Shown here one piece after another: positions 32,045-43,233 of a stretch of DNA of 64,000 bases (positions are counted from its first letter, which is position 1; each line of letters opens with the position of its first letter). The stretch covers positions 4,828,299-4,892,298 of the forward strand of contig CM020620.1 in the NCBI GenBank assembly GCA_009829735.1. The letters run 5' to 3'. The stretch is from Pyropia yezoensis (taxonomy: Eukaryota > Rhodophyta > Bangiophyceae > Bangiales > Bangiaceae). A program made the translations under genes and the position numbers. The notes beneath the pieces are model-generated. The model was not told the DNA's origin. It saw only the letters and a program-made list of their open reading frames with translations, and ran no database searches.

Positions 32045-32264
32045 GCTTGGGCGGAAAGGGGTGCGGGGGCGTAGGGTTGGGAGGACGGGGTGTGGGAGAG
32101 TGCGCGTAGGGTGGACGGTGGGTTGCGACGGGGTGGATGGTGGTGGTGGGAGGGCGACCGAGCTGGAAAGCACCCGTCGACGTTTACTCTTAAGCTCTCG
32201 GGCACCCCGACGAGGCGCGCTCCTCTCGTGGCGCGGCGGCCAAGGCGCGCTCCTCCCGTGGAGC

Positions 32265-32400
32265 GGCGCCAAAGGAGCGGCCGGCGAGTTGGAGCAGTGG
32301 CCAGAAGTGGCGGGCGCATCCCGGGCTCCTCTTGGGGAGCGGCGGCCAAGGAGCGGCCTGCGAGTCGGAGCAGCGGACCAAAGTGGCGGGCCCATCCCGG
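32265..32400. repeat. Imperfect tandem duplication of about 65 bp
   Basis: GAGCGGC(G)GCCAAGGAGCGGCC followed by GAGT(T/C)GGAGCAG and AAGTGGCGGGC(G/C)CATCCCGG occurs twice, at about 32270-32325 and 32338-32397. Confidence 0.7.
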
Positions 32401-33473
32401 CGCGCCGCGCGGTGGCATCGAGGACCAACGAAGCGCGCACTGGCGCCAACCTAATGCCCCCCTTTTCAAGTCGCCGCATGGCAATCAGCTTCAAGGTTCC
32501 TAACATTTAGCGATGTACTCTTGTTGGACTTTTTGCCAGGGTGCCCTCACAGCCTTACTTCGGGGGTGCGGGATCGACACAGATCTGAGGCAACCGTGAA
32601 TCGTCCTCTGAGAGCGCTGTCCAGACGATGCGGTGCCCGTAAAAGTCAGTAATTGACTCTACATATGTCTCGGTCTCGGGCGACCAGGACAGAACTTAGC
32701 AAGCAGCAATACCTATAGATATATTTGTTACTGAGGCTCAGGTACCATGCACACACGAGTGTTTTCTTTGACTACTTAAATAGGAATGCTTTCGTTTATT
32801 ATTAGCGGTTTGTGGGCTACTTGAGTACTTAAGAAAAGTGTTTGCATGTTCTTCGTTCACCCAGGTATGAGGCAGTGGAGACAGCGGCGTCCTCTGCGGT
32901 TGTCGGACCTTCAGGAGACGCACTTCTGATGGGGACGTATAATAGTGGAGAGGGACCGCCGAGGGGGGTGAGGAGATAGCACCATCTTGAACTGACTGGA
33001 TTTTGAGCAGGGCGGCGTGGCGAGGCCTCCGTGCGCTGCTCTCCTATGTGAGCGGGGAAGCACTGAGCGAGAGAAGAGACAGCGCAGGGAGATTAAAACT
33101 TCTTTAAATCAGGGTGGGGCTTTCTGGCGAGCAAGGGCGCGGGATGCGGCGGGGATGGTCGCGGCTGTCCAGCCGCGTACGCCCCCCTCTGCATGCGAAG
33201 AGAGCAAGCGGAACGAGGGGCAGAAGGCTGCCGAAAGGGTCGACAGTCCTCCCGCCGCCCTTTCGGTCGCGGATGCGCGGCGGAGGCCGTTTTGCACCCC
33301 CGCCGCCACCATGGGACCCGCGCCGCAAGGTGCGGCAGGGGTCGGGGAAGGAGCGCCGGAGTCCTCCACCATCAGTAGGCGGGGGCCTCGACGTGGGAGG
33401 CGGGGCGGCTGCCGTACTCGCGGACGCGCCTAGGAGTTCCTTGGGGGCTGGCGGCGGCTGCATATGTGGTCTT
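32401..33473. other. No gene recognised
   Basis: A moderately AT-richer stretch (32500-33000) precedes Arg/Gly-rich frames without motifs. The interval runs up to LTR A. Confidence 0.4.
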
Positions 33474-33942
33474 TGCGGCAAAAACCACTCGCACACGCGG
33501 CACCCAAGTTGGGGCGGTGCGCAAGGGCTGCCTCCCGTGTCGGGGGGAACCGGAAGACGTGCAAGTCGCACACACGCTGTCCCTGTTGTGGGGCAATCCC
33601 CCCACTAACAAACAAGACGATGGTGTGAGGGCCAACAATTTCTTGGTCGGGACGGGGAAGCGAGGCCAAGCCCCGCTGTCCCTCCCCTTATCCTCCCAGG
33701 GTCCCCTCAGAATCTCGCCACTCGGAATTTCCCACCCCAGTACCTGCCTACCGGGCCACACGAAAATTCAAGACGATAAAATGCAGAAAACCCTCAAATC
33801 CACGCTGGATTTACTACTAAGCTAACTATTCCAAGCTTAAGGAATATGGACCCAAATGCATGGGGGGAAACGGGTGAGGTTAGCTGCCTGCCGCCCCTTG
33901 CATGGCACGTGTTGCCCCCTACCTGGGGTCAATACTGCCACA
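33474..33942 (+). repeat. LTR A of retrotransposon family E3
   Basis: This 469-base copy starts TGCGGCAAAAACC (consensus start TGTGGC) and ends TACTGCCACA, the inverted TG...CA termini of an LTR. It is closely similar to LTR B (35411-35872) and LTR C (37454-37921), which are in the opposite orientation. Flanking pentamers (GTCTT, GATGG) do not match, so one end has been rearranged. Integrase coding sequence starts directly after it. Confidence 0.85.
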
Positions 33943-34413
33943 GATGGTAACCAAAACCTCCTGGTCATCTGCGATCGCTTCGCGAAACTTACGCGAGCGA
34001 TCCCACTGGCAGAGGTCACGGATTTGCTGGTCGTGTCAGGTTTCCATGTTCATTGGGTTGCTGCATATGCCATCCCCGACAGTATGTTGTCGGAGAACGG
34101 AATGCAACTTGCGTCCGTATTGTTTCAGGGAGTGCTGGATATGTTGGGGGTACGGGCAAACTATGTCACCCCCTACCACCCACAAACTGTTGGACAGGTG
34201 GAGCGCTTCAACGAGACTATTGTTTGGCGGCTGCACCTCTGTGAGCGTGAGCACGTGGAAACGTGGGACCAATACATTTTTACATTGACTACGGCCCACA
34301 ACCCTCATTTTCACTCTTCTACGGAGGAAGCACCGCTTTCTTTTGTGACTCTGCTCCGCGTGCGGTCTATTGCTGAACGGAGGCCGCTCGCAGCTGGGGA
34401 GACTGGTGGCTGA
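33943..34413 (+). pseudogene. Integrase core fragment of E3
   Basis: Coding similarity begins abruptly at the end of LTR A (NLLVICDRFAKLTRAIPL), so the zinc-binding part and first catalytic Asp are missing. The second Asp motif reads LSENGMQ in place of SDNG.Q, so the catalytic Asp is Glu. VTPYHPQTVGQVERFN supplies the Glu. It is closely related to E2 integrase. The frame ends at 34413 and the next segment is in another phase. Confidence 0.85.
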
Positions 34414-34987
34414 GAGTAAGGTGGAGTTTGCTGCTATGCTAGAGACCCTTATCCCTAAAGTCAGGGCTGAGGTGGACAGGGCGCAGAAACGCTACAAGCG
34501 TACTTTTAACAAGAAAGTCCGTAACGCCAAGCACGTCCCCAAGCCGAATGACTGGGTGCTGCCACATTCGCATACCCCGAGTGGGGGTAAGCTGGTGCTT
34601 TCGACGAAGGGACCATATCATGTCCTTCGTACTGATGGGCAGCAATTCACCATCGAAAGTAATGATGGGATCCGTACAGTAAGCGGACAGGACGTGGTGA
34701 AAGTTGCACCACCTCCCCCAGGCGACCCGGCGTAGGCGCATGCGCTGAACGTGTGGCTTTTGCCTTTGCTGCCTGCGAGGAACAATGGCCCGCAGGAGTT
34801 CGTGGTTGATAAATCAATCGACCACTGCTGGGATGATGATACTAACCGCCTCATTTTGAGGGTGCGTTGGTTAGGCTATCGTGCCAAGGACTATACTTGG
34901 GAGTATGTAGAGGAACTCCTGGCTGAGAAGGTCCGGGCCTACTGCGCCCGGAACGATACCGGCCCTGACTGTCTTCCCTTAACGTGA
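34370..34987 (+). pseudogene. Integrase tail and chromodomain of E3
   Basis: The first frame (to 34735) holds KRYKRTFNKKVRNAK and STKGPYHVLRTDGQQFTIES, parallel to the E2 integrase tail. The second frame (34751-34987) holds a chromodomain: DKSIDHCWDDD and LRVRWLGYRAKDYTWEYVEE match the consensus. A stop at 34733 and a phase change separate the two. E3 is thus a second chromovirus copy of the E2 type, lacking protease, RT and RNase H. Confidence 0.82.
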
Positions 34988-35329
34988 GGGAATGTCGAGT
35001 GGCTGGCCAAGAGAGTTGTTCAAGTCGAAGTGGTACCCAATGTGGCTTTTACTCCAGCCCTAAACCTCTCACTCTCCTAACAAAGGCAACTGCCACATTG
35101 GCACGCGTGCTAGACTCCCCACCCTCACGAAAGGGGGAACGGGGAGATCCACGTCGATAGCCATCTCCGCTAGTCGGCGGAGCCGGCGGTTCCAAGTCGG
35201 AACCATCGTGACCAACACAGTCGCGAGTACGACGACGACTGCGGTTGGTAGCCTGCTTCGTATTGCGCGCAAGTTGGTGACGCAGACACTGGACCGACTT
35301 GGTCGCGGACGGGGTGGATGACTCCGACG

Positions 35330-37146
35330 CGGATTAAGACAACGCGTCTTCCGATACGGAGGGAGAGCGCAGTGAGTAGCGGCGCCGACGACGAGGGGGT
35401 GAGTAGGTCCTGCGGCATTGACCCCAGTTAGGGGGGCAACACGTGCCATGCAAGGGGCGGCAGGCAGCTAGCCTGACCCGATTCCCCCCATGCATTTGGG
35501 TCCATATTCCCCAAGTTAGGGATAGTTAGTAGTAAATCCAACGTGGATTTGAGGGTTTTCTGCATTTTTATCGTCTTGAACTTTCGTGTGGCCCGGTGGG
35601 CAGGTGCTGGGGTGGGAGATTCCGAGTGGCGAGATTCTGAGGGGACCCTGAGGGGATAAGGGGAGGGACAGCTGGGCTTGGCCTCGCTTCCCTGTCCCGA
35701 CCAAGAACCTGTTGGTTCACACACCATCTTCTTGTTTTGTCGTGGGGGGTCTGCCCCACAACAGGGATAGAGTGTGTGCAACTTGCACTTCTTCCGGTTA
35801 CCCCGACACGGAAGGCAGCCCTTGCGCACAACCCCAACTTGGGTGTCGTGTGTGCGAGTGGTTTTTGCCACAGGTCCGGCTCGCCCGACGTTTGCCGCGC
35901 CCAAGTGGTGCCGACAAAGGTACGATGGACCCGATACGAGCCAACTCGGCCGTCATGTACTCTGCCCCGGACTCGCAAGTTGTGTTCTCGCGGTCGACAT
36001 GACTGTTTCAGAGCGCTCCTCAAATTGGGTAGCCTCCTACGCTTGGAAGGTGGCAGCCGGCGCGGCCTTCCACGACATCGTGCGCACCAACGTGTTTTTC
36101 AGGATCTCCGACTTCAAAGGCGTCGTCGGCCACACCAATTTGGGGTATGCCGTGAGTAGAGTGGCCCCCAAGTTGGGGGACACAGGCGTGGATGACTCGA
36201 CGGCAACGCCAATCGGGATGTCCCCGTGTGGCCGGAACGTGACTTAAGGAAGAGAAGTGAGACGCCGAGTGGGCGAAGCCCGAGGTTAGCCGCGACCTCG
36301 AGTTGCGGCCGCCGCCGTGCCTTGCGCCAGGTACTCTAGGTGCGTAGCTACGCCCACCACCGACATATTGTCTGGAGGCGGCGCAGTCTGGCGCTCCACA
36401 CCCGGGGCATACGGGTGGTCCCCGATGCCCAACTCCTCCTTGAGTACCACCCGGCCGTCGTGAAGTTCACGACCAATCCAGACGAAGTGGCGTAGTGAGC
36501 CTTCCTCCTCGGTCCCGTGGGAGGATCGGCGCAACTTGTGCTCGATGCTCCCCCACTCGATGAGTTTGTGGAGTCTCAGCATCTCCTCAAGTAGAGAGAG
36601 CTGGCCCGCCGGGCACCCCTCAGCAACTAGCCGAGGGGTGAGCTGCTCCAAACCTTGGATCAGGCGGAATGACAAGTGCCACAACATCCCGCATCGCTGT
36701 ACGCACGCTACCCAGGTCGACATGTCCTCGAAGAGCAACAGTGGTGCCAACATGGAGAACACTTAGTGGTCCGGGCTAGCCGTCAACATGAAGGAGCAAA
36801 AGTGATCAACCAACTGCGGCAACATTGCCGGGAACCCATAAGGGAGCTGAACTTGAGGCCACCACTCGGGCTTCTTGGGGTAGAGTAACTCCTTGTTCGC
36901 CGGCGCTTGTTGTGCAAACTCAAGTCGAGCCGAGGTAACCAAGTAGGGACCTCGCCGGATATCCTTCTCCATCCGTGCATTGAAGTGGTGCAAGTGGGTG
37001 TCCGTTGAACGTAGGTCCGCGAGCGAGTTGCCACCGCGTCCCGGGTGAAGGTCGGCATGTCGTCGGGGCCCTTGGTGGTTCCCCAGCGGGCCAACACACA
37101 CACTCACCATGGCTCTCGCTAAGTTAGGGGGAGGCAGTTCGGTCAA
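35330..37146 (-). pseudogene. Gag-like gene of E3, antisense to its pol end, split by a solo LTR
   Basis: Reading leftwards, NKELLYPKKPEWWPQ and, after a stop at 36763, STWVACVQRCG to GIGDHPYAPGVERQTAPP match the E2 gag-like protein at 14632-12653. Further stops follow. The coding-like sequence continues to GRGKRRAGR at the right edge of LTR B and resumes on its left with TYSPPRRRRRYSLRSPSVSED, a basic tail, when the LTR and one target copy are removed. The gene starts a few hundred bases inside LTR C, which has the same orientation and may be its 5' LTR. The exact start is uncertain. Confidence 0.6.
35411..35872 (-). repeat. Solo LTR B with target duplication GGTCC
   Basis: The minus strand reads TGTGGCAAAAACCACT at the start and ends GGTCAATGCCGCA (462 bases). 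GGTCC flanks both sides exactly (35406-35410 and 35873-35877), a 5-base target duplication typical of Ty3/gypsy integration. There is no internal region, so it arose by LTR-LTR recombination after insertion into the gag-like gene. Confidence 0.92.
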
Positions 37147-37453
37147 ATCTTCCCGAGGTCCACCTCGAGTTGAAGGGGACCTGTATCAATGGTGGACCGG
37201 GGGCCTCCCCAGCGTGGGGTGGTCCGGGATGAGGTGGAGGAGATGAGTAGTCGTGGTGGAGGTGGTAAGTGGTGGTCAGGTGAGTGCAAGCTGCCAAGTG
37301 GGCAAGCTTGCGGAGAGAGGCGGTCGACGTGACTGCCTCCAGGTCGACGTGACGTACCGGGGGACAGCGAGTTGCGCCCCCTGCGAGTGCAACACGCGCT
37401 GTTATAACCCTTCTCGGGGCCGACCGGGTCGGTCGGAACTGAGGAGAGGGGGG

Positions 37454-37921
37454 TGTGGCAGTATTGACCCCAGGTAGGGGGCAACACGTGCCATACAAGG
37501 GACGGCAGGCAGCTAGTCTGACCCGATTCTCCCCATGCATTTGGGTCCACATTCCCCAAGTTAGGGATAGTTAGCTTAGTAGTAAATCCAACGTGGATTA
37601 GAGGGTCTTCTGCATTTTATCGTCTTGAATTTTCGTGTGGCCCGGTGGGCAGGTGCTGGGGTGGGTGATTCTGAGTGGCGAGATTCTGAGGGGACCCTGG
37701 GGGGATAAGGGGAGGGACAGCGGGGCTTGGCCTCGCTTCCCCGTCCCGACGAAGAAACTGTTGGCCCACACACCATGCTCTTGTTTCGTGGTGGGGGGTT
37801 TGCCCCATAGCAGGGAAAGCGTGGGCGCGGCTTGCACTTCTTCCGTTTCTCAACGTTACGAGAGGCACCCTCACCGTTGCCCCCAATTTAGTGGAGGTTA
37901 CTGTGAGCGGGTTTTGCCACA
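37454..37921 (-). repeat. LTR C
   Basis: This 468-base minus-strand copy runs from TGTGGCAAAACCCGCT to AATACTGCCACA with perfect TGTGGC...GCCACA termini. Its flanking pentamers (GGGGG, CCTGT) differ. It lies upstream, in sense orientation, of the E3 gag-like gene and in inverted orientation to LTR A. Confidence 0.88.
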
Positions 37922-38629
37922 CCTGTGATTGACGATCATCTAAAGAAAGGGAAGCGTATTCAGCGAAGACGCTGCCCGCGCGGGCATGACACGCATCGGC
38001 GAAGGGGGTCCAATCCTCCTTGAGACCCGACTCCGTTGCTGGCTTCGCCAAAACGACGCCTCTTAGCGCACCAGGAGATTCCAGCAGCGCCAACGTCCGC
38101 CGCTCTCCGTGGGCGCATGTGCCTCACTCACAAGTCACGCCAAATGGCTGACATGGCTCTCACATTGTCGATTGGGGTGGTCGAGGACAAGGAAGGAAGT
38201 ACGAAGCAAGGTGGGGGGGGAGGAGAACAGGTGGCATCGGGGGTAGACGGCTGTGGAATAAGTGTTGATCAAAAATGAGGAAATGGGGCCGACCGGCCGC
38301 AAGAGCGGAAAGCGACTGATATTTTCATCAAGGCAAAGAAGACAGACCATTATTACCCGGACGTTCGATCGGGAGCACACCAGCCCGACGGCGGTGGCGC
38401 GCCTCCACGTTGAAGATAAGGGCGGGGGATTATGCAGGGCGAGCGACCGAGCGAAGGCCGAATGGCCGATCGCTGCGAGCACGGCAAACAATGCAAAGAT
38501 CCCTCCAAAGCAAGATCAAGTAAACAAGGCAAAACCAAAGAAGACCCCCAAAGAAAGAGCCACAAGCGGTTCCAAACGAACAAGCTTTGGGCCATCAGTC
38601 AGGGGCACTACAAGACCGTAAATATCGCA
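37922..38629. other. No gene recognised
   Basis: There are short open frames only and no recognisable motif. The segment follows LTR C on its 5' side. Confidence 0.4.
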
Positions 38630-39008
38630 GTTCGGTACGAACAGCGGATTTGCTACAATGTCGACGAGTAATGTGTTGGATAAAGGATAGGGCCACGTGA
38701 AGCGTCCACTGGGTGCCAGCCACAGTACTGCCGACTGTCAGCCGTACAGAGCACTACTCCGCCCACAACGGGAAAATAGCACTCAGGGTTGGAGCAGATG
38801 AGGGCGAGTTGTGTACCGGAGTTCGGTACGAACAGCGGATATGCTACAATGTCGACGAGTAATGTGTCGCGACAAAGGATAGGGCCACGTGAAATGGCCA
38901 CTGCGTGCTAGCCACTGTACTGCTGACTGTCAGCCGTACAGAGCACTATTCCGCCCACAACGGGAAAATAGCACTCAAAGATGGAGCTGATGAGGGCGAG
39001 TTGTGCAT
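38630..39008. repeat. Tandem duplication, 191-bp period, two units
   Basis: Unit 1 starts GTTCGGTACGAACAGCGGAT at 38630 and unit 2 starts GTTCGGTACGAACAGCGGAT at 38821. They stay closely similar to GATGAGGGCGAGTTGTG. Each contains the short palindrome TTCGGTACGAA. Confidence 0.92.
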
Positions 39009-39991
39009 TTGGGAGGGTGCCCGCCCTCAAGCGGCTGTGTATTCCTCACGCGTGCATTGGCTTCGGCCTCCTCCCGCCGTCTGGGCCACCGCAGACTAAC
39101 ACTACCGGGTCGACCGGACGCCCTCAGTACTCACTTGATACTCGTTCCAACACATTGTTGGCAAATACGCCTGCTTGGTTGCTCACCAAGCAAATGCGCT
39201 TCAGCTGTACGTGGCACAATCCGACCACTTCCAGTACTGACAGTGGAGAAGTGGACGAATTTCAGCCAGTACTCACCAAGCGCCAGAGGCCCAATACTCG
39301 TATGCTTTTGAAAATGTGGTGTGCTTGACAAAACCTGATGTTTGTTGCGGAACTCTCTTATCTCGTGGCTGAGCAGCCCGCGCCACGTGTGCTCTCCGAG
39401 AGCTGGAATTGCACTGACCAAGCCCGGCTTTGGACGCAGCGTCTTGCCACCTCGGCTACACTCATCTGCCCGACCCCGCACCCGCCCCCTCTCTCACGCT
39501 GTTCATTCCTGCGCTCTTCATCCACTGGAGACCCAGCAGCCCCCATCATCATGCATGCGGGGAGGCCCTCGTCCTCCCGCCTCCCCTCCCTTTGCCGCTC
39601 GCAAGCGCTGCCGCCGCCCTGCCGGCCGCATCGACGACTCTGTAGGCTGCTGCCCGTGGCCGACCATGCTCCCGCCTCGGCCCCTGCCTCACACGATGGA
39701 GCCTGAACGGCTGCTTTTGGTACCTCCCTGGCGTTCGTCCGTTTGGTCTTATCGTGCGCAGCGTGTGGGAGAGGCGGCGAGACGGCCGCGCCCTACGGAT
39801 GCACACCCCACGCCCCCACTTTCCACAAAGCCTCACTTGTACCTACATTCAAGAGCACCCCCCCCCCTCTCTGTGCCTTCACTTTTCTCACGTCGTTCTC
39901 GTGGAATCGTATGCGAGAGCTGCGCGAGGAAGCCGCACCTCCACGCCTCCATCAAACTGCATTCAGACGACGGCGCCCTATCCTCACTCCC
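39009..39991. other. No gene recognised
   Basis: Open frames are short and without motifs. The segment ends at the TTA flank of the Harbinger derivative. Confidence 0.4.
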
Positions 39992-40231
39992 TTAGAGCAA
40001 TCCCAGCGGTGTCACCGCAACCGCACTTTTAGGGCAGCCGCAAAAACGCGTACTGGACGATGAGTGGACCTCCCCCAAACTAAAGAGCGACCGCGAAGCC
40101 GACCCTCCCAGCGGTCCGTCACCCTATAGCATGCGGTGAGAGGAAGTTATAAACTACTTGTTCACTTCCAAACAATTCTGCTGAAGCCAACAGCAATCAT
40201 GCCGTCGCCAGCCTCGTCGTCACCCTCCGTG

Positions 40232-40483
40232 TTACCTGCCTCTGCCCCACTCGTCGCCCCCCCCCCCCCCCCCCCGCCCCCCGCGCCCTTCCACCGTTAC
40301 ACCTCTCTTCGCTGCCATGGATACTGTTGCGCCCACTGCCGTCTCCGCCAACGCCTGCAGCTCCACTTGCGACCACCCCAGATTCTTGCCAGCTTTCTTG
40401 GGCGTGTCCTCCGATTCGGGCGAGGGGGCCGCGGTCCCAGCAGGCAACGCGGGAGACCCCGGGGGGGAACGGGCGGATGCCAT
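40232..40483 (-). pseudogene. SANT-like fragment inside the Harbinger derivative
   Basis: The frame starts MASARSPPGSPALPAG at 40483, followed by a basic patch and KNLGWSQVELQALAETAVGA, which fits the first SANT/Myb helices (conserved W, E and L spacing). The Pro/Ser/Ala-rich start and basic patch parallel the Harbinger A partner (MSPARSSPAAPSAAEA ... NWTPGE). It then runs into low-complexity sequence, so only the 5' part of a partner gene was retained. Confidence 0.5.
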
Positions 40484-40519
40484 TGAGTACACAAACACAA
40501 GAGAAATAAACACAAGAAT

Positions 40520-40606
40520 AGGGGCGGGGGGGAGGAACAATCGAGGCAGGGGCGGGGGGGAGGAACAATCGAGGCAGGGGCGGGGGGGAGGAACAATCGA
40601 GGCAGG
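40520..40606. repeat. 28-bp tandem repeat, three units
   Basis: AGGAACAATCGAGGCAGGGG followed by CGGGGGGG recurs at 40533, 40561 and 40589. Confidence 0.9.
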
Positions 40607-41115
40607 GGCGGGTCAACGGACCAAGATGCTGCGCACAGTGGACGAGAACACTCGCTGTCGTCGAACACCGCCCGTGGATTGGGTGCGTGCAGTGCGCAAC
40701 ACAGGCAGCCACGGGAGTTTGTCGAGCTTGCTGGTTTGCATTGCAATTGAACTCCTCGATGGCTCTCTGGGGCTGGCAGCAGCTCTGGAGTGGGGCCTGG
40801 GAGGGGATCCGTGTCCCCTATACGGGCGCCGCAAAGCTGACGGGCGTCCCCTATAATGACCGATTATAGCGCGAGCCGCCTACCCATCCCAGCTTTTAGC
40901 GTTGCCGCTCGCGGTAAAACCCCACCGCTGGGAAGGTGCTTTTCCTAAATCTGCACTATAAGTGACGGCGCGACCTAAAAACGGCACCGCTGGGAAGGCT
41001 CTTAGCGTTCCCTCACATCCCTGTTAGGTCTTCCCCTAAATTGCTTCTTCTGGAGGTCCAAAACCGTCAGTCATAAATAGGTACATGATGACGCCGCTGT
41101 CTCGTCCGCCTCCTA

Positions 41116-41570
41116 TTGCAGCACCCCGAATTTTGTCTCATGGCAACAATAACAACAACAGACCCTCAGCAGGCCAATGGCATGCCTCAGATGGCGCACC
41201 ACTGGCCAATGAGTGCTCAGCGTTAGTGTGGAAACAGTGCGATCTGAGACTTTCTCGAGATTTCTGCCCACAGCGAAGAGGGAACTGACATCCGAAGAAC
41301 CAGACGCGACCTCTTCCAGTGCGCTCTTGAGTGGATCGGGACGAGATGGAGGGAAACCCGCCGAGATCGTGAGAGAAGACAACAGCTCTCTGGCCAACCA
41401 GCGTTCGGTACCAGATCTGCCGCGACTGCAGCCAATCATCGCCTGATCAAAAGGAATGCCCCACAGCACGCTATTGGTCCGCTGCCAGCTCCCAGCACGC
41501 GGTTGGCTCATGGCCCTTTTTGTCACGCTGTTGCTCTTGTCTCCATGAGACAAAATTCGGGGAACTGCAA
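41116..41570. mobile_element. 455-bp non-autonomous inverted-repeat element, copy 2
   Basis: This is an inverted copy of the element at 6324-6777. Its ends are TTGCAGCACCCCGAATTTTG and, complemented, TTGCAGTTCCCCGAATTTTG. TA flanks both sides (41114-41115, 41571-41572). Similarity to copy 1 extends through the interior. There is no coding capacity for a transposase. Confidence 0.93.
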
Positions 41571-41572
41571 TA

Positions 41573-43233
41573 CGTACACACATAAATATACAGATACATG
41601 GCGACAAGGGTCAAACTTGAAACTTTTCATATAGCACTGCAACCTCCAGTCAGCAATAAAATACGACGGAAAGGTCAGACGAGGTCCCCTCACCCAGAAC
41701 AAGTCCCTGCGCACAGTGATCTTGATGGCGCCACGGGCTGAAGCTGTCCTCTTTTGGCCAACAGGGCGCGGCCAGTGTGGAGATCACTCCGTCCGCGGGC
41801 GCCCACTAGCAATGGAATAGGGCGAATCAGGGCCAGTCTCGGATGCATTCTTCAGACGGAAGATCATACCTAGCTCGAGTCCGCACCACCGCCAGCCCGT
41901 GGCCTAATCTCTGGTGGCGGCCTGTCGTCCGCATTAACCCAGCAATCTTCCTCGTTTCCCGCTTGCACGTCGCCCGTGCTGACTGCGCGCTACTGACGAG
42001 GCTGGGCAACAGTCCTTGGCGACTTCACGCCTCCTGAGCCACCTGTGCGCTTTCACAGGGACAACTGGCCAGCGGTCCTGATTTGCACGGCGGCATCTGC
42101 AAACAAGACAACAGACCAGCGTCTTCTGCTCGCTCGAGTGACCGCAGATCCGGGTGCTCATGTCGCGCAACATGCTGGCGGTGCCGCTTGTCGTCGGGGA
42201 AACCGCGCCAACTGCACTGCTTTGCACGGCGGCAACCGTGGCAGAGAGAGCGTGACACGAGGAGCCCGCCTCAGGCTCGGGTCTGCAGCTCGCCTGTGGG
42301 CGTTGCACATCACGAGCTTCCCTGCATTCTCAATTCATAGCATAATATATGGCGGCATACTATGCAGTCCTCATCATACCGGAGATTGGTCAAACCGCCA
42401 TTAAAGAAAGTGACCTGCAGCGACCTGTACAGGATCGATGCATCACGTATCGAGCAAGTGCCTACATCTTCAGACGCTGAGATCAGATCCCGAAACAAAC
42501 GACGCCGATCGACACATATCGTCAAGAAGAGCGCGCCCATTGGTCAAACCCGATCATATATTTGAGTCACTGACTGTGAGGAGTTCTGAACAATAAACAC
42601 AGGTCGGTGCTCATGTATTTATTGTTGCCACCTTGGGAACGTCGCCGAGATATATAAGCGCCTTGCTTGTGAGGAGTGTATCTTCCTGCATGGATGCTGT
42701 GCGCGTTGGAGTGGGCGTGCCCTGATCAAGAATAGCACCGGCATTGTGCGCCCCTTTGTGCCAATTTCTATACAAGCCTATATGAATAGAGAGTTCTGGA
42801 AACGCTCAATGAGAACACATTCAGGAACAGCTTTAAGTGGACAACCATCAGACGATGTTAGGCACCGAGACGTACAATGCTACACACCTTCCTCATCTCT
42901 CGCGGTTCGCCGATTGCGTTCCAGCATGCGGCGCGGCTCAAGTGATCTTCTGTAGTTCAAGATGCCCGTCACCGCCGTTGCCTGGTCATCACTATATCAG
43001 CTACTCTTCCGGAGGGACCTGAATGAGACTACCAACCGACACTCCTGTGACCGGTCCTGCGCTGATTGCCGAAGCCGCAGACAGCGGTAGACCGGCGCAC
43101 GGTCCCTTCGTGATCGGTGGTTGCTGCTGTGGAGAAGAGTGTTCGTGAGCAATAGGCAAGTTATGTGGGAACCGCCTCTGTTCCTGAGCGGGTGTGCAAA
43201 TGGCATCTCGCCGACAGGGGCTGGCAGCCGTCC
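41573..43233. other. No gene recognised
   Basis: Frames are short and unmatched. GATATATAAGCG at about 42648 is TATA-like, but no gene start could be tied to it. Confidence 0.35.

Larger units (their letters stand above)
39995..41001. mobile_element. 1,007-bp Harbinger deletion derivative
   Basis: The left end is GAGCAATCCCAGCGGTG and the right end, complemented, is GAGCCTTCCCAGCGGTG (15 of 17 identical). TTA flanks both sides (39992-39994, 41002-41004), the target duplication of PIF/Harbinger elements. Further CCCAGCGGT copies occur inside near 40110 and 40945, as subterminal repeats. The interior carries a SANT-like coding fragment on the minus strand but no transposase. Confidence 0.85.

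Noticed and set aside
35428..35904. Zn2Cys6-like cysteine motif (GCLPCRGNRKKCK...PCCG) in a 158-residue minus frame
   Set aside because: The same sequence occurs in three copies that are LTRs with TG...CA termini, one with a target duplication. The other two copies are frameshifted across the motif, so it is a chance frame inside an LTR rather than a transcription factor.
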